NCBI RefSeq assembly: GCF_030700285.1
Contig: NZ_JAUYZJ010000018.1
Span: 1-64,000, forward strand
From: Methylobacterium sp. NEAU K
GTDB lineage: Bacteria > Pseudomonadota > Alphaproteobacteria > Rhizobiales > Beijerinckiaceae
Direction: 5' to 3'
DNA length: 64,000 bases
Within the stretch, counting starts at the first letter, position 1; every line of letters starts with the position of its first letter. The position numbers and the translations under genes were made by a program. The notes under the pieces are model-generated. The model was not told the DNA's origin. It worked only from the letters and a program-made list of their open reading frames with translations, and did no database searches. Shown one piece after another: positions 14,546 to 22,808 of the stretch.

Positions 14546-14576
14546 GGAAGGCCGTGCTTTGCTCGGCCTTCTTTCC
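14546..14576 (+). terminator. Terminator-like hairpin between rpsM and rpsK
   Basis: GAAGGCCG (14547-14554) pairs with CGGCCTTC (14564-14571) across a 9-nt loop and is followed by TTTCC; one more G-U pair can extend the stem. It lies in an unusually long (172 nt) rpsM-rpsK spacer and may attenuate the operon. Confidence 0.5.
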
Positions 14577-14705
14577 GTCGCGCCGGATGTCCCGCGAGGA
14601 TCCCGGCGAAGGCTCGATCACCCTGCACGGGCGCCGCAGCCAAATCCCAAAGAGAATCCCGAGCGCCTGGAATTACGGGCGCGCTTGAAGGAAGAGTGAG
14701 ACCAG

Positions 14706-15095
14706 ATGGCCAAGGAACCGCAACGCGTCCGCCGCCGCGAACGCAAGAACATCGTGTCGGGCGTCGCCCACGTGAACGCCTCGTTCAACAACACGATGAT
14801 CACCATCACGGATGCGCAGGGCAACACGATCTCCTGGTCGTCCGCCGGCGCCATGGGCTTCAAGGGCTCGCGCAAGTCGACGCCCTACGCCGCTCAGGTG
14901 GCCGCCGAGGATGCCGGCCGCAAGGCGGCCGAGCACGGCATGCGCACCCTCGAGGTCGAGGTGTCGGGCCCGGGTTCGGGCCGCGAGTCGGCTCTGCGCG
15001 CGCTCCAGGCCGCGGGCTTCACCGTGACCTCGATCCGCGACGTGACCTCGATCCCCCACAACGGTTGCCGTCCGCGCAAGCGTCGCCGGGTCTGA
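14706..15095 (+). CDS. rpsK: 30S ribosomal protein S11
   Basis: S11 lines the mRNA exit platform near the Shine-Dalgarno helix. The 129 residues include [38 protein letters not shown] and the end [14 protein letters not shown]. It is normally followed directly by rpsD or rpoA; here a metallo-beta-lactamase-fold gene intervenes. Confidence 0.98.
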   Translation: MAKEPQRVRRRERKNIVSGVAHVNASFNNTMITITDAQGNTISWSSAGAMGFKGSRKSTPYAAQVAAEDAGRKAAEHGMRTLEVEVSGPGSGRESALRALQAAGFTVTSIRDVTSIPHNGCRPRKRRRV

Positions 15096-15120
15096 TTGAA
15101 GCGTTTTGACGGAGAAGCTC

Positions 15121-15993
15121 ATGACGGGATCGAGGCCGCTTCCGGGCGTGCTGCGTTGGAACCTCGGCGACCTCACGGTCACCGCGCTCAACGACGGCTG
15201 GTTTCAGGCCAGCCTCGATCTCGTCACGGGGATCTCGAAGGCGGAGGCCGGGACGCTGCAGGTCGCGGGCTTCCGCACAGAGCAGCCGAAAATCACCCTC
15301 AACGCGTTCCTGGTCACCGGTGCCGGCCGCAAGCCGGTGCTGATCGATACAGGCTATGGCGACCTCGCGCCGGCTGAGACCCTCGGCCGGGCAGGCGCGG
15401 CCCTCGCGCTCACCGGCGTGAAGCCGGAGGAGATCGAGACGGTCCTCGTTACCCACCTGCATCCCGACCACGTCGGCGGTCTGGTGAAGGACGAGGCGGC
15501 GCGTTACCCGAACGCCGAGATCGTGGTCCATGCCGACGAGGCGGCGCACTGGCTTCCGGACGAGGCCCTGTCCCGGGCTCCGGACGGCGCCAAGCCCTAT
15601 TTCGAGGGCGCCCGCAAGGCGGTGGCGCCCTATGCGAAGCGGATGCGCCAGCATCGGGGCGGGGAGGTATTGCCGGGCATCACGGCGGTCCACCTGCCGG
15701 GCCACACCCCTGGACATTGCGGTTTCCGCATCGTCTCCGGTGGACAGTCACTCCTGATGTGGACGGATGTGGTGCACCTGCCGGCGATCCAGTTCAAGAA
15801 CCCGGAGGCCGGCGTCGCATTTGATGTCGACGGCGATCAGGCGCGGGAGACCCGCAAGGCGATCATGGACGCGGTGGCGATCGACCGATCCTTCATCGCC
15901 GGGGCGCATCTCGAATTCCCGGCCCTCGGCTACGTGGCTCGGGACGGCGCGGGATACAGCTTCGTGCCGGCGCTCTGGGTCGGCGGCGAGTAG
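15121..15993 (+). CDS. MBL-fold metallo-hydrolase inside the alpha operon
   Basis: This is a metallo-beta-lactamase-superfamily hydrolase, substrate unknown. The zinc-binding motif HLHPDHVGG is present, followed by a later metal histidine in HLPGHTPGHCGF, an aspartate in MWTDVVHLP and a final histidine near GAHLEFPALG. The ATG start has GGAG six bases upstream and gives 290 residues; a TTG five codons earlier is possible. There is no clear signal peptide. It lies 25 nt after rpsK and about 108 nt before rpoA on the same strand, so it is probably cotranscribed with ribosomal genes. Resembles quorum-quenching lactonase-like or generic MBL enzymes; activity cannot be predicted. Confidence 0.85.
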   Translation: MTGSRPLPGVLRWNLGDLTVTALNDGWFQASLDLVTGISKAEAGTLQVAGFRTEQPKITLNAFLVTGAGRKPVLIDTGYGDLAPAETLGRAGAALALTGVKPEEIETVLVTHLHPDHVGGLVKDEAARYPNAEIVVHADEAAHWLPDEALSRAPDGAKPYFEGARKAVAPYAKRMRQHRGGEVLPGITAVHLPGHTPGHCGFRIVSGGQSLLMWTDVVHLPAIQFKNPEAGVAFDVDGDQARETRKAIMDAVAIDRSFIAGAHLEFPALGYVARDGAGYSFVPALWVGGE

Positions 15994-16101
15994 AGACGAA
16001 TAGAGATTCAGGGACCGTTCGGGGCGCCAGGGGGCGGCGCTGGGCGGCCGAAGCGCGGGGACGGGCGTCGCGGATCCCGGGCATGGACGAGAGGTAGGAT
16101 C

Positions 16102-17121
16102 GTGGTCATTCAGAAGAACTGGCAGGAACTGATCAAGCCGAACAAGCTGCAGGTCTCGACCGGCGACGACCCGAAGCGGGTTGCCACCGTCGTGGCCGAG
16201 CCGCTCGAGCGCGGCTTCGGTACCACTCTGGGCAACGCGCTGCGCCGGGTGCTCCTGTCCTCGCTCCAGGGCGCGGCCGTGACTTCGGTGCAGATCGACG
16301 GCGTTCTGCACGAATTCTCGTCGATCCCGGGCGTGCGCGAGGACGTCACCGACATCGTCCTCAACATCAAGACCATCGCGATCCGGTCGCAGACCGATGC
16401 GCCCAAGCGCATGACCCTGCGCAAGACCGGCCCGGGCCTCGTCACGGCGGGCGACATCGGCACGGTCGGTGACATCCAGATCCTGAACCCCGACCTCGTG
16501 ATCTGCACGCTCGACGACGGCGCAGAGATCCGCATGGAGTTCACCGTCGCCACCGGCAAGGGTTACGTCCCGGCCGAGCGCAACCGCCCCGAGGACGCGC
16601 CGATCGGCTTGATACCGGTCGATTCGCTGTTCTCGCCAGTCACCAAGGTCAGCTACCGCGTCGAGACCACCCGTGAGGGTCAGGATCTCGACAAGGACAA
16701 GCTCACCATGACGATCGAGACCAACGGGGCGGTCGGTCCGGAGGATGCGCTCGCCTACGCGGCGCGTATCATCCAGGATCAGCTCCAGGTCTTCGTGAAC
16801 TTCGAGGATCCGCGCAAGGAAGAGGCCGCCCCGCTGGCGCCGCAGCTGCCCTTCAACCCGGCGCTGCTCAAGAAGGTCGACGAGCTGGAGCTTTCGGTCC
16901 GTTCGGCGAACTGCCTGAAGAACGACAACATCGTCTACATCGGCGACCTGATCCAGAAGTCCGAGGGCGAGATGCTCCGCACTCCGAACTTCGGCCGCAA
17001 GTCGCTCAACGAGATCAAGGAAGTGCTCGCCGGTATGGGCCTGCACCTCGGCATGGACATCCCCGGCTGGCCGCCGGAGAACATCGAGGATCTCGCCAAG
17101 CGCTTCGAGGAGCACTACTGA
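16102..17121 (+). CDS. rpoA: RNA polymerase alpha subunit
   Basis: The alpha subunit dimerises to scaffold RNA polymerase and contacts promoter UP elements and activators. The GTG start ([17 protein letters not shown]) with GAGGTAGG upstream gives 339 residues. The N-terminal domain includes [19 protein letters not shown]. The C-terminal domain (about 255-325) has the DNA-binding helices around [16 protein letters not shown] and [16 protein letters not shown]. Full length. Confidence 0.98.
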   Translation: MVIQKNWQELIKPNKLQVSTGDDPKRVATVVAEPLERGFGTTLGNALRRVLLSSLQGAAVTSVQIDGVLHEFSSIPGVREDVTDIVLNIKTIAIRSQTDAPKRMTLRKTGPGLVTAGDIGTVGDIQILNPDLVICTLDDGAEIRMEFTVATGKGYVPAERNRPEDAPIGLIPVDSLFSPVTKVSYRVETTREGQDLDKDKLTMTIETNGAVGPEDALAYAARIIQDQLQVFVNFEDPRKEEAAPLAPQLPFNPALLKKVDELELSVRSANCLKNDNIVYIGDLIQKSEGEMLRTPNFGRKSLNEIKEVLAGMGLHLGMDIPGWPPENIEDLAKRFEEHY

Positions 17122-17316
17122 GGCGAGCTGCCTCGGGCTGAACTTGGCGGCGCTTCACGGCGCCGCTTGCTTGGCCGGACCGGGTCGGATCGTCGCGAGC
17201 ACGACGCGAAGTCCCAAAAAATCCCGCCGCGGGGTCATGCGGAATGAACAGCCCCGCTGTTGGGGCGCCCGGCCGTACCGTGGCACGGCGGCCGAGATGA
17301 GAAGGAAGCCAGAATC

Positions 17317-17727
17317 ATGCGACACGGGTATCGCGGCCGCCGCTTCAACCGCACCGCCGAGCATCGCAAGGCGATGTTCGCCAACATGTCGGTCGCGCTT
17401 CTGAAGCACGAGCAGATCATCACGACCCTGCCGAAGGCCAAGGACCTACGTCCCGTGGTCGAGAAGCTGATCACCCTGGGCCGCATCGATAGCGTCCACA
17501 CCCGCCGTCTCGCCATGGCGCAGCTGCGCGATGCCGACATGGTCAAGAAGCTCTTCACCGTGCTCGGCCCGCGCTACCAGGGCCGCCCGGGCGGCTATTG
17601 CCGCATCATGAAGGCGGGCTTCCGCCAGGGTGACAACGCCCCGATGGCGGTGATCGAGTTCGTCGACCGCGATGTCGAGGCCCGCGGCAAGGATTCCGGT
17701 CCGAGCCAGGTCTCCGAGGCGGCCTGA
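17317..17727 (+). CDS. rplQ: 50S ribosomal protein L17
   Basis: L17 lies near the exit-tunnel side of the large subunit. The start [20 protein letters not shown] gives 136 residues with GAAGGAA upstream. It includes the bacterial L17 motifs [24 protein letters not shown] and [22 protein letters not shown]. It is the last gene of the alpha operon, 195 nt after rpoA and followed by a strong terminator. Confidence 0.97.
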   Translation: MRHGYRGRRFNRTAEHRKAMFANMSVALLKHEQIITTLPKAKDLRPVVEKLITLGRIDSVHTRRLAMAQLRDADMVKKLFTVLGPRYQGRPGGYCRIMKAGFRQGDNAPMAVIEFVDRDVEARGKDSGPSQVSEAA

Positions 17728-17767
17728 GCCGACGGGAGAGACCTTCGAGGCTCTCCACTGACCTGAG

Positions 17768-17798
17768 AAAGCCGCCCCGGACGATCCGGGGCGGCTTT
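17768..17798 (+). terminator. Terminator after rplQ
   Basis: A perfect 13-bp stem, AAAGCCGCCCCGG with CCGGGGCGGCTTT, encloses a 5-nt loop and ends in a short T run. The AT pairs at the base make it potentially bidirectional. It ends the alpha operon. Confidence 0.9.
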
Positions 17799-17818
17799 CT
17801 TGTGTCTTGCGCCGGGTC

Positions 17819-17849
17819 AAAAAAAACCCGCCGGCTTGCGCCGACGGGT
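17819..17849 (-). terminator. Terminator of the leftward chemosensory operon
   Basis: Read on the minus strand, a 10-bp GC-rich stem (17849-17840 with 17835-17826, one G-U pair) with a 4-nt loop is followed by a run of seven or eight T. It lies 100 nt after a 28-codon ORF and about 275 nt after the last histidine kinase gene. Confidence 0.85.
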
Positions 17850-17949
17850 CTGAAGCAGGGTCCACGTTTCGTGGAGGTCGCGGGAACTCTCCCTGGCGGC
17901 CAGGATCGGACTGGCCGGGAACTCGACCGCGCCGCTATCCGCGAAACCC

Positions 17950-18036
17950 CTATCCCTGCCGGAACCTGTTCGGCGGATCGTCCTGGTCCGGGTCGTTATC
18001 GCGCCGTGCGCCTGGGAAGATGCCGTGATCGCTCAT
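17950..18036 (-). CDS. Candidate 28-residue small protein
   Basis: A 28-codon frame, MSDHGIFPGARRDNDPDQDD then PPNRFRQG, starts with ATG five bases after a perfect GGAGGT site. It is hydrophilic, acidic-basic and proline/aspartate-rich, with no membrane segment. It lies 88 nt downstream of the last kinase gene of the chemosensory operon and ahead of the operon terminator. The ribosome site is its main support. Function unknown. Confidence 0.45.
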   Translation of the reverse strand: MSDHGIFPGARRDNDPDQDDPPNRFRQG

Positions 18037-18124
18037 GGTCCACCTCCGTCTCTGGCCGGAGCAACGATGCTCCGTGGAGGTCAATGAGCCGGCTCCACGC
18101 CAGTTCCCGACCGCCTGACGCCGC

Positions 18125-20023
18125 TTAGCGGCGCGCCGCGTCGGCGCTCTCGATCAGCCCCGAGACCCGGCTCGCCAGATCCGCCGAGCGGAACGGCTTT
18201 GTCAGCACCGGCAGGTCTTCGGGGATCTGCATCGCATCGGCGTGGCCGGTGAGAATCAGGACGGGAAGGCTCGGATCGCGGTCCCGGATCTCGGCGGCCA
18301 GCTCGATGCCGCTCATGCCCGGCATGGCGAGGTCGGCGACGACGAGGTCGAACCGGCCGGCCTCCAGCGACTGGAGCGCCGCCTCGCCATCGACCGCTTC
18401 CATCGCAGTGTAGCCGAAGCCTGCGAGAAACGAGGCTGTGACGTGGCGGACCTGCGGGTCGTCGTCGACCACCAGGATGCGCGCCGAACGCGCGGCCACC
18501 GGCGCCGCCCCCGACGTCCGGGTCGCCTGCTTCGGCGCTTCGGCGGCGAACGGGAGGGCCAGCTCGACACGCGTCCCGCGGCCGACCTCGCTTTCGATCG
18601 CGAGCCGCCCCTTCGATTGCTGCGCGAGGCCGAACACCATCGCGAGCCCCAACCCGGTCCCCTGGCCGATGGCCTTCGTGGTGAAGAACGGCTCGCAGAC
18701 CCGGCGCAGGATCTCCTCCGGCATGCCGGTGCCCTCGTCGGTGACGCTGATACCGAGATAGGAGCCATCGGCGATCTCGGGATCGCCGGTGATGCCGAGC
18801 CGCCTTGTGGCCACCGTGATGATCCCGCCCTCCGGCATGGCATCCCGGGCGTTGATGCAGAGGTTGAGCACTGCGAGTTCCAGCTGGTCGGGGTCGACCT
18901 GGACGGCCGCCAAGTCGTCCGCCAGCTCGGTCCGCACGCTGACGAGGCCGCCGAGGCTGCGCCCGAATAGATCGCTCATCCCGGCGATCAGGCCATTCAC
19001 GTCTGTTGCGCGGGCCTGGAGGTCGTGGGCGCGGCTGAAGCTGAGCAGGCGCTTGGTCAGAGACGCACCGCGCTCGGCCGCCCCGCGGGCGTTCTCGATC
19101 AGGCGCTGCACCCGCGGCAGGTCGGCGACCTTCGGGCCGGCGAGTTCCAGGCTGCCGAGGATCGCGGTCAGCAGATTGTTGAAGTCGTGCGCGATGCCGC
19201 CCGCCAGCGTCCCCAGCGCCTGCATCTTGTCGGACTGGCGCAGCCGCGCCTCCAGAATCCGCTGCTCGGTCACGTCCCGCTCGATCACCGCGAGGTGGCT
19301 GACCGCGCCGACCGCGTCGCGGATCGGCACGCGCGTCACGTGGCTCCACTGCTCGGCGCCGGTCGGACCGTCGCTGGTGAGGCTCTCGACGACCGCGCCG
19401 GACCGGATCGCCGCCGCGTCCGCCTCGGCGACCGCGCCGGCCGTTGGCCCGAGGAGATCGTCCTCACGGCGTCCCAGGCAGGCGGAGATGTCCTGGCCGA
19501 GCAGCGCCGCCTTGCGGGCGTTGAGCCGCACGAAGTGCCCCTGCGCGTCCTTGAAGCTGATGGCATCCTGGGCATGGTCGAGCAGGCCGCGCAACAGAGC
19601 CCGCTCGGTGGCGAGATCCCGGCCCAGGCCGTGGCGCTCGAAGGCCTGCCGGACGGTGGAGCGCAGCAGGCTCGCGTCCCAGGGCTTGGTGACGTAGCCG
19701 ACGATCCCGCCGCGGTTGAGGGCGGCGATCACCGCGGTGATGTCGGCGTAGCCCGTGAGCAGGATCGCCTGCGCATCGTGGAAAGTGCGGGCCTCCGCCA
19801 GCAGCGCGTCCCCGGTCAGCCCCGGCATGCGCTGGTCGGAGAGCACCACGGCGATGTCGGGCTCGGCATGGAGGATCTCGAGCGCCTCAGCCGGGCGCGA
19901 GGTCGTCAGAACCCGGTAGGAATCCTCGAACAGGTCCTCCAGGGCGATCAGGATGTCCGGCTCGTCGTCGACGGCCAAGATCGTCCCGCTCAGCCTCCCG
20001 CTCCCCGCCGTGCCTTCAGTCAT
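18125..20023 (-). CDS. Hybrid histidine kinase, REC-PAS-HK-REC
   Basis: This 632-residue cytoplasmic kinase has no membrane segments. An N-terminal receiver has phospho-acceptor Asp63 (VVLSDQRMPG). A PAS domain covers about residues 140-250. The HisKA box LGTLAGGIAHDFNNLL has His279. An HATPase domain follows, with N-box LCINARDAMPEGG and G-boxes DEGTGMP and GTGLGL. The C-terminal receiver has the acceptor in VVADLAMPGMSG. Such enzymes relay phosphate from an upstream kinase through the N-terminal receiver. Its ATG overlaps the stop of the previous kinase gene by 4 nt (ATGA), tying it to the Wsp-like chemosensory operon. The output partner is not encoded nearby. Confidence 0.93.
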   Translation of the reverse strand: MTEGTAGSGRLSGTILAVDDEPDILIALEDLFEDSYRVLTTSRPAEALEILHAEPDIAVVLSDQRMPGLTGDALLAEARTFHDAQAILLTGYADITAVIAALNRGGIVGYVTKPWDASLLRSTVRQAFERHGLGRDLATERALLRGLLDHAQDAISFKDAQGHFVRLNARKAALLGQDISACLGRREDDLLGPTAGAVAEADAAAIRSGAVVESLTSDGPTGAEQWSHVTRVPIRDAVGAVSHLAVIERDVTEQRILEARLRQSDKMQALGTLAGGIAHDFNNLLTAILGSLELAGPKVADLPRVQRLIENARGAAERGASLTKRLLSFSRAHDLQARATDVNGLIAGMSDLFGRSLGGLVSVRTELADDLAAVQVDPDQLELAVLNLCINARDAMPEGGIITVATRRLGITGDPEIADGSYLGISVTDEGTGMPEEILRRVCEPFFTTKAIGQGTGLGLAMVFGLAQQSKGRLAIESEVGRGTRVELALPFAAEAPKQATRTSGAAPVAARSARILVVDDDPQVRHVTASFLAGFGYTAMEAVDGEAALQSLEAGRFDLVVADLAMPGMSGIELAAEIRDRDPSLPVLILTGHADAMQIPEDLPVLTKPFRSADLASRVSGLIESADAARR

Positions 20024-21744
20024 GCGCTGGCCGCCTGCCGCGGAATCCCGATCACGAAGCAGGCTCCCCCTTCCGGCGCCGTCTCCACGGTAAGCGCGCC
20101 GCTATGCGCCTGAACGACGCTGTAGGCAATCGCAAGGCCCAGGCCGGTACCGGAGCCCACCGGCTTCGTCGTGAAAAACGGCTCGAAGATCTTCTCGCGC
20201 AGGTCGTCCGGAATGCCGGGTCCCGTATCGCTGATCCGGATCTCGTCGATCTCGGGGCTCGACTGCGTCGTGATCCGGATGGTGCCCCCGTCCGGCATGG
20301 CGTCGGCCGCATTGCCGAGGATGTTCATCACGACCTGGTTGAGCAGCGCCGGGGTGCAGTGGATCTCGGCCCGGCCCGAGAAGGTGCGCTCCACGGCGAT
20401 CCGGTCGCCGAGCTTGTGCTGGAGCAGGGCCAGCACGGTCTCGATCGCCTCGGGCACGTTGACCAGTGCACGCTCGCCCTCGTCGAGGCGCGAGAACTTC
20501 CGGAGGTTCAGCACGAGGTCCTGGATCCGGGTGAGCCCCATCCGCATCGAGCCGACCCGCTGGCGCGCCTTGTCGACGGCGCGGGCGGCGGCCTCGGGGG
20601 CCGCCTCCGGCAGCTCGCCGAGCAGGCGCTCGACCGTGCCCTGGTGGGCCAGGATGAAGGCGAGGGGGTTGTTGATCTCGTGGGCGATACCGGCGACGAG
20701 TTCGCCCAGCGAGGCCATCTTGGCGGCCTGGACCAGCTTGGCCTGGGCGTCGGTAAGCTGGCGGTTCGCGTCGGCGAGGTCGCGGTTGGCGCGCTCCAGG
20801 GCGTCGGCGAGCCGGGCCCGGGCCTCGGCGGCGTCGGCCTCGGCGCGGGCGCGCTCCACCGCCCGCTCCCGCTCGCCGAACTGGCCGGCGATGCGCCGGT
20901 CGTCCTCCTCCAGCAGGCGGCGGCGCACGAAGCCGCGCACCCGCAGCGCCAGAACCTCGGCGTCGGCCTTGGAGATCACGTCGTCCGCGCCCGCCGCGAA
21001 GGCCTCGACCAGAAAGTCCTTGGCCGGGTCGCTGCCGGCGATGCCCACGAGGTGGAAGCCGGCGCCCGCCGCCTGGCCGGAGCGGCGCTGGCTGATCACC
21101 CGGCACAGGACGAGCCCGTCATAGGCGTGGCCGAGCAGGTCGACGGTCACGCAGTCGAACGGGGCCTCCCCACCGGCCCCGTCGAGGGCAGCGAGCGCGG
21201 CCTCCGGCCCTGCCGCGGTGGCGACGTGGTGCCCGTCCTGGCCGAGCAGGCCGCCCAGGTAGGTCCGGTAGGTGGCGCTGCCGTCGATCACCAGGATGCG
21301 CCCGCGCCGGAAGGCGGCGGCGCCCGGGCCCTCGCCGTCGGAGGCCGCGCGGCGCTCGCGCAGCAGGGCACGGATCCGCAGGATCATCAGGTCGCGGTCG
21401 GCGGATTTGGGCAGGTAGGCGTCGGCGCCGCTTTCGAGCCCCTGGCGCTCGCCGCCATTCCCGCCGGTCAGCATCAGCACCGGCAGGGCGCGGGTCCGCA
21501 GGGACAGGCGCATCTGCCGGATCAGCTCGTCGCCGTTCATGCCCGGCAGGTGGTAATCCGCAACCACGAGGTCGGGCTGGTTGCGGTTGAGGTGGTCGAG
21601 GGCGGTTTCGGCCGAGGGGCAGCGCTCCACCGCGAAGCCGTGCGCCTCCAGCAGCAGGCGCAGCTCCAGCGCCTGCGTCTCCGAATCCTCCACGAGCAGG
21701 ATCCGGGCGGGCTCCTCCCTGGCGACGGCCTCGCCCGGGCTCAC
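20020..21744 (-). CDS. Histidine kinase with tandem receivers (REC-REC-HK)
   Basis: The protein has 574 residues. The first receiver has Asp63 in [14 protein letters not shown] second, more divergent receiver starts at [17 protein letters not shown] and carries [13 protein letters not shown] long coiled coil rich in Ala, Arg and Glu follows ([20 protein letters not shown]). The HisKA box [18 protein letters not shown] and an HATPase domain with DTGPGIP and GTGLGLAI complete it. There is no transmembrane segment, so it is probably driven through its receivers by the CheA-like kinase encoded upstream. It overlaps cheB and the following kinase gene by 4 nt at each end, implying translational coupling. 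Confidence 0.92.
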   Translation of the reverse strand: MSPGEAVAREEPARILLVEDSETQALELRLLLEAHGFAVERCPSAETALDHLNRNQPDLVVADYHLPGMNGDELIRQMRLSLRTRALPVLMLTGGNGGERQGLESGADAYLPKSADRDLMILRIRALLRERRAASDGEGPGAAAFRRGRILVIDGSATYRTYLGGLLGQDGHHVATAAGPEAALAALDGAGGEAPFDCVTVDLLGHAYDGLVLCRVISQRRSGQAAGAGFHLVGIAGSDPAKDFLVEAFAAGADDVISKADAEVLALRVRGFVRRRLLEEDDRRIAGQFGERERAVERARAEADAAEARARLADALERANRDLADANRQLTDAQAKLVQAAKMASLGELVAGIAHEINNPLAFILAHQGTVERLLGELPEAAPEAAARAVDKARQRVGSMRMGLTRIQDLVLNLRKFSRLDEGERALVNVPEAIETVLALLQHKLGDRIAVERTFSGRAEIHCTPALLNQVVMNILGNAADAMPDGGTIRITTQSSPEIDEIRISDTGPGIPDDLREKIFEPFFTTKPVGSGTGLGLAIAYSVVQAHSGALTVETAPEGGACFVIGIPRQAASA

Positions 21745-22808
21745 GGACGCGCCCCCGGATCGGCGAGCCGAAGGACGTGGTCGGCGATCCGGTCGAGGGG
21801 CAGGACGGCCCGGGCGGCGCCGAGCCGCACGGCCGCCGCCGGCATGCCGTAGACCACCGCGGTGCTCTCGTGCTCGGCCACCGTCTGGGCGCCGGCCCGG
21901 TGCATGTCGGCCAAGCCGGCGGCTCCGTCCTCGCCCATGCCGGTGAGCAGGACGCCGATGCCCGCAGCGCCAGCCTGCCGGGCCAGGGAGCGGAACAGCA
22001 CGGTCGCGGCCGGGCGCTGGCCGGAGACCGGCGCAGACTGGATCACCCGCATCACGCGTCCCGTACCGATCTCCAGGTGGCGGTCGCCCGGCGCCACGTA
22101 GACGCGGCCGGCCTCAGCCCGCTCCCCGTCCCGGGCCAGCGAGACCGGCAGCGCCACCACGCTGTCGAGCCAGCTCGCAAACCCTTCCATGAAGGCCGCC
22201 CCCATGTGCTGGACCACGAGCACCGGCAGCGGAAATCCCTTCGGGAGCGCGCCGATGACCCGGGCCAGTGCCGGAGGACCTCCGGTCGAGGCTGCGATCC
22301 CGAGAAGGCTCGGTGCCTGCCCGGTCGGCTCGGCAACGGGCGCGAAGGAGGCGGGCGCGGTGCGGCCCGCCCATTCGGTGCCGATCGGCCGCCTTCGGAT
22401 CACCGGGACCTGGGCCATGATCCGCAGCTGCGTGCAGATCTCGCCGGCCACCGCCTCGTAGCCGGCGTGGGTCGTGGCCACGGGCTTCTCGACCACCGAC
22501 AGGGCGCCGGCGCGCAGCGCGTTCATGGAGATCCGCAGCGAGGCATCCTCGACCGAGTCGGCGACCACGACGATCGGTGTCGGATGCTCGGCCATGATTC
22601 GGCGGGTGGTCTCCAGCCCGTCGATGCCGGGCAGGCGGATGTCCATCGAGATCACGTCCGGCCGCACCGCCCGGAGCGTATCGAGGGCCTCCTCGCCGGA
22701 AGCCACCGCGGCGACGAGTTCGAGCCGGGGATCGCGCGAGACGATGTAACGCAGCAGCTCGCGCACGACGAGGCTGTCCTCGACCAGCATGACCCGGACC
22801 GGATTCAT
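21741..22808 (-). CDS. CheB/WspF-type methylesterase response regulator
   Basis: The protein removes methyl groups from (and deamidates) chemoreceptors to adapt the array. A receiver with acceptor Asp56 (VISMDIRLPG) is joined to a CheB esterase domain with the triad Ser174 (AASTGGP), His201 (VVQHM) and Asp294 (GMGEDGA). The length of 355 is normal. It overlaps both neighbours by 4 nt. By position after a CheA-REC gene it corresponds to WspF of Wsp systems. Confidence 0.95.
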   Translation of the reverse strand: MNPVRVMLVEDSLVVRELLRYIVSRDPRLELVAAVASGEEALDTLRAVRPDVISMDIRLPGIDGLETTRRIMAEHPTPIVVVADSVEDASLRISMNALRAGALSVVEKPVATTHAGYEAVAGEICTQLRIMAQVPVIRRRPIGTEWAGRTAPASFAPVAEPTGQAPSLLGIAASTGGPPALARVIGALPKGFPLPVLVVQHMGAAFMEGFASWLDSVVALPVSLARDGERAEAGRVYVAPGDRHLEIGTGRVMRVIQSAPVSGQRPAATVLFRSLARQAGAAGIGVLLTGMGEDGAAGLADMHRAGAQTVAEHESTAVVYGMPAAAVRLGAARAVLPLDRIADHVLRLADPGARP

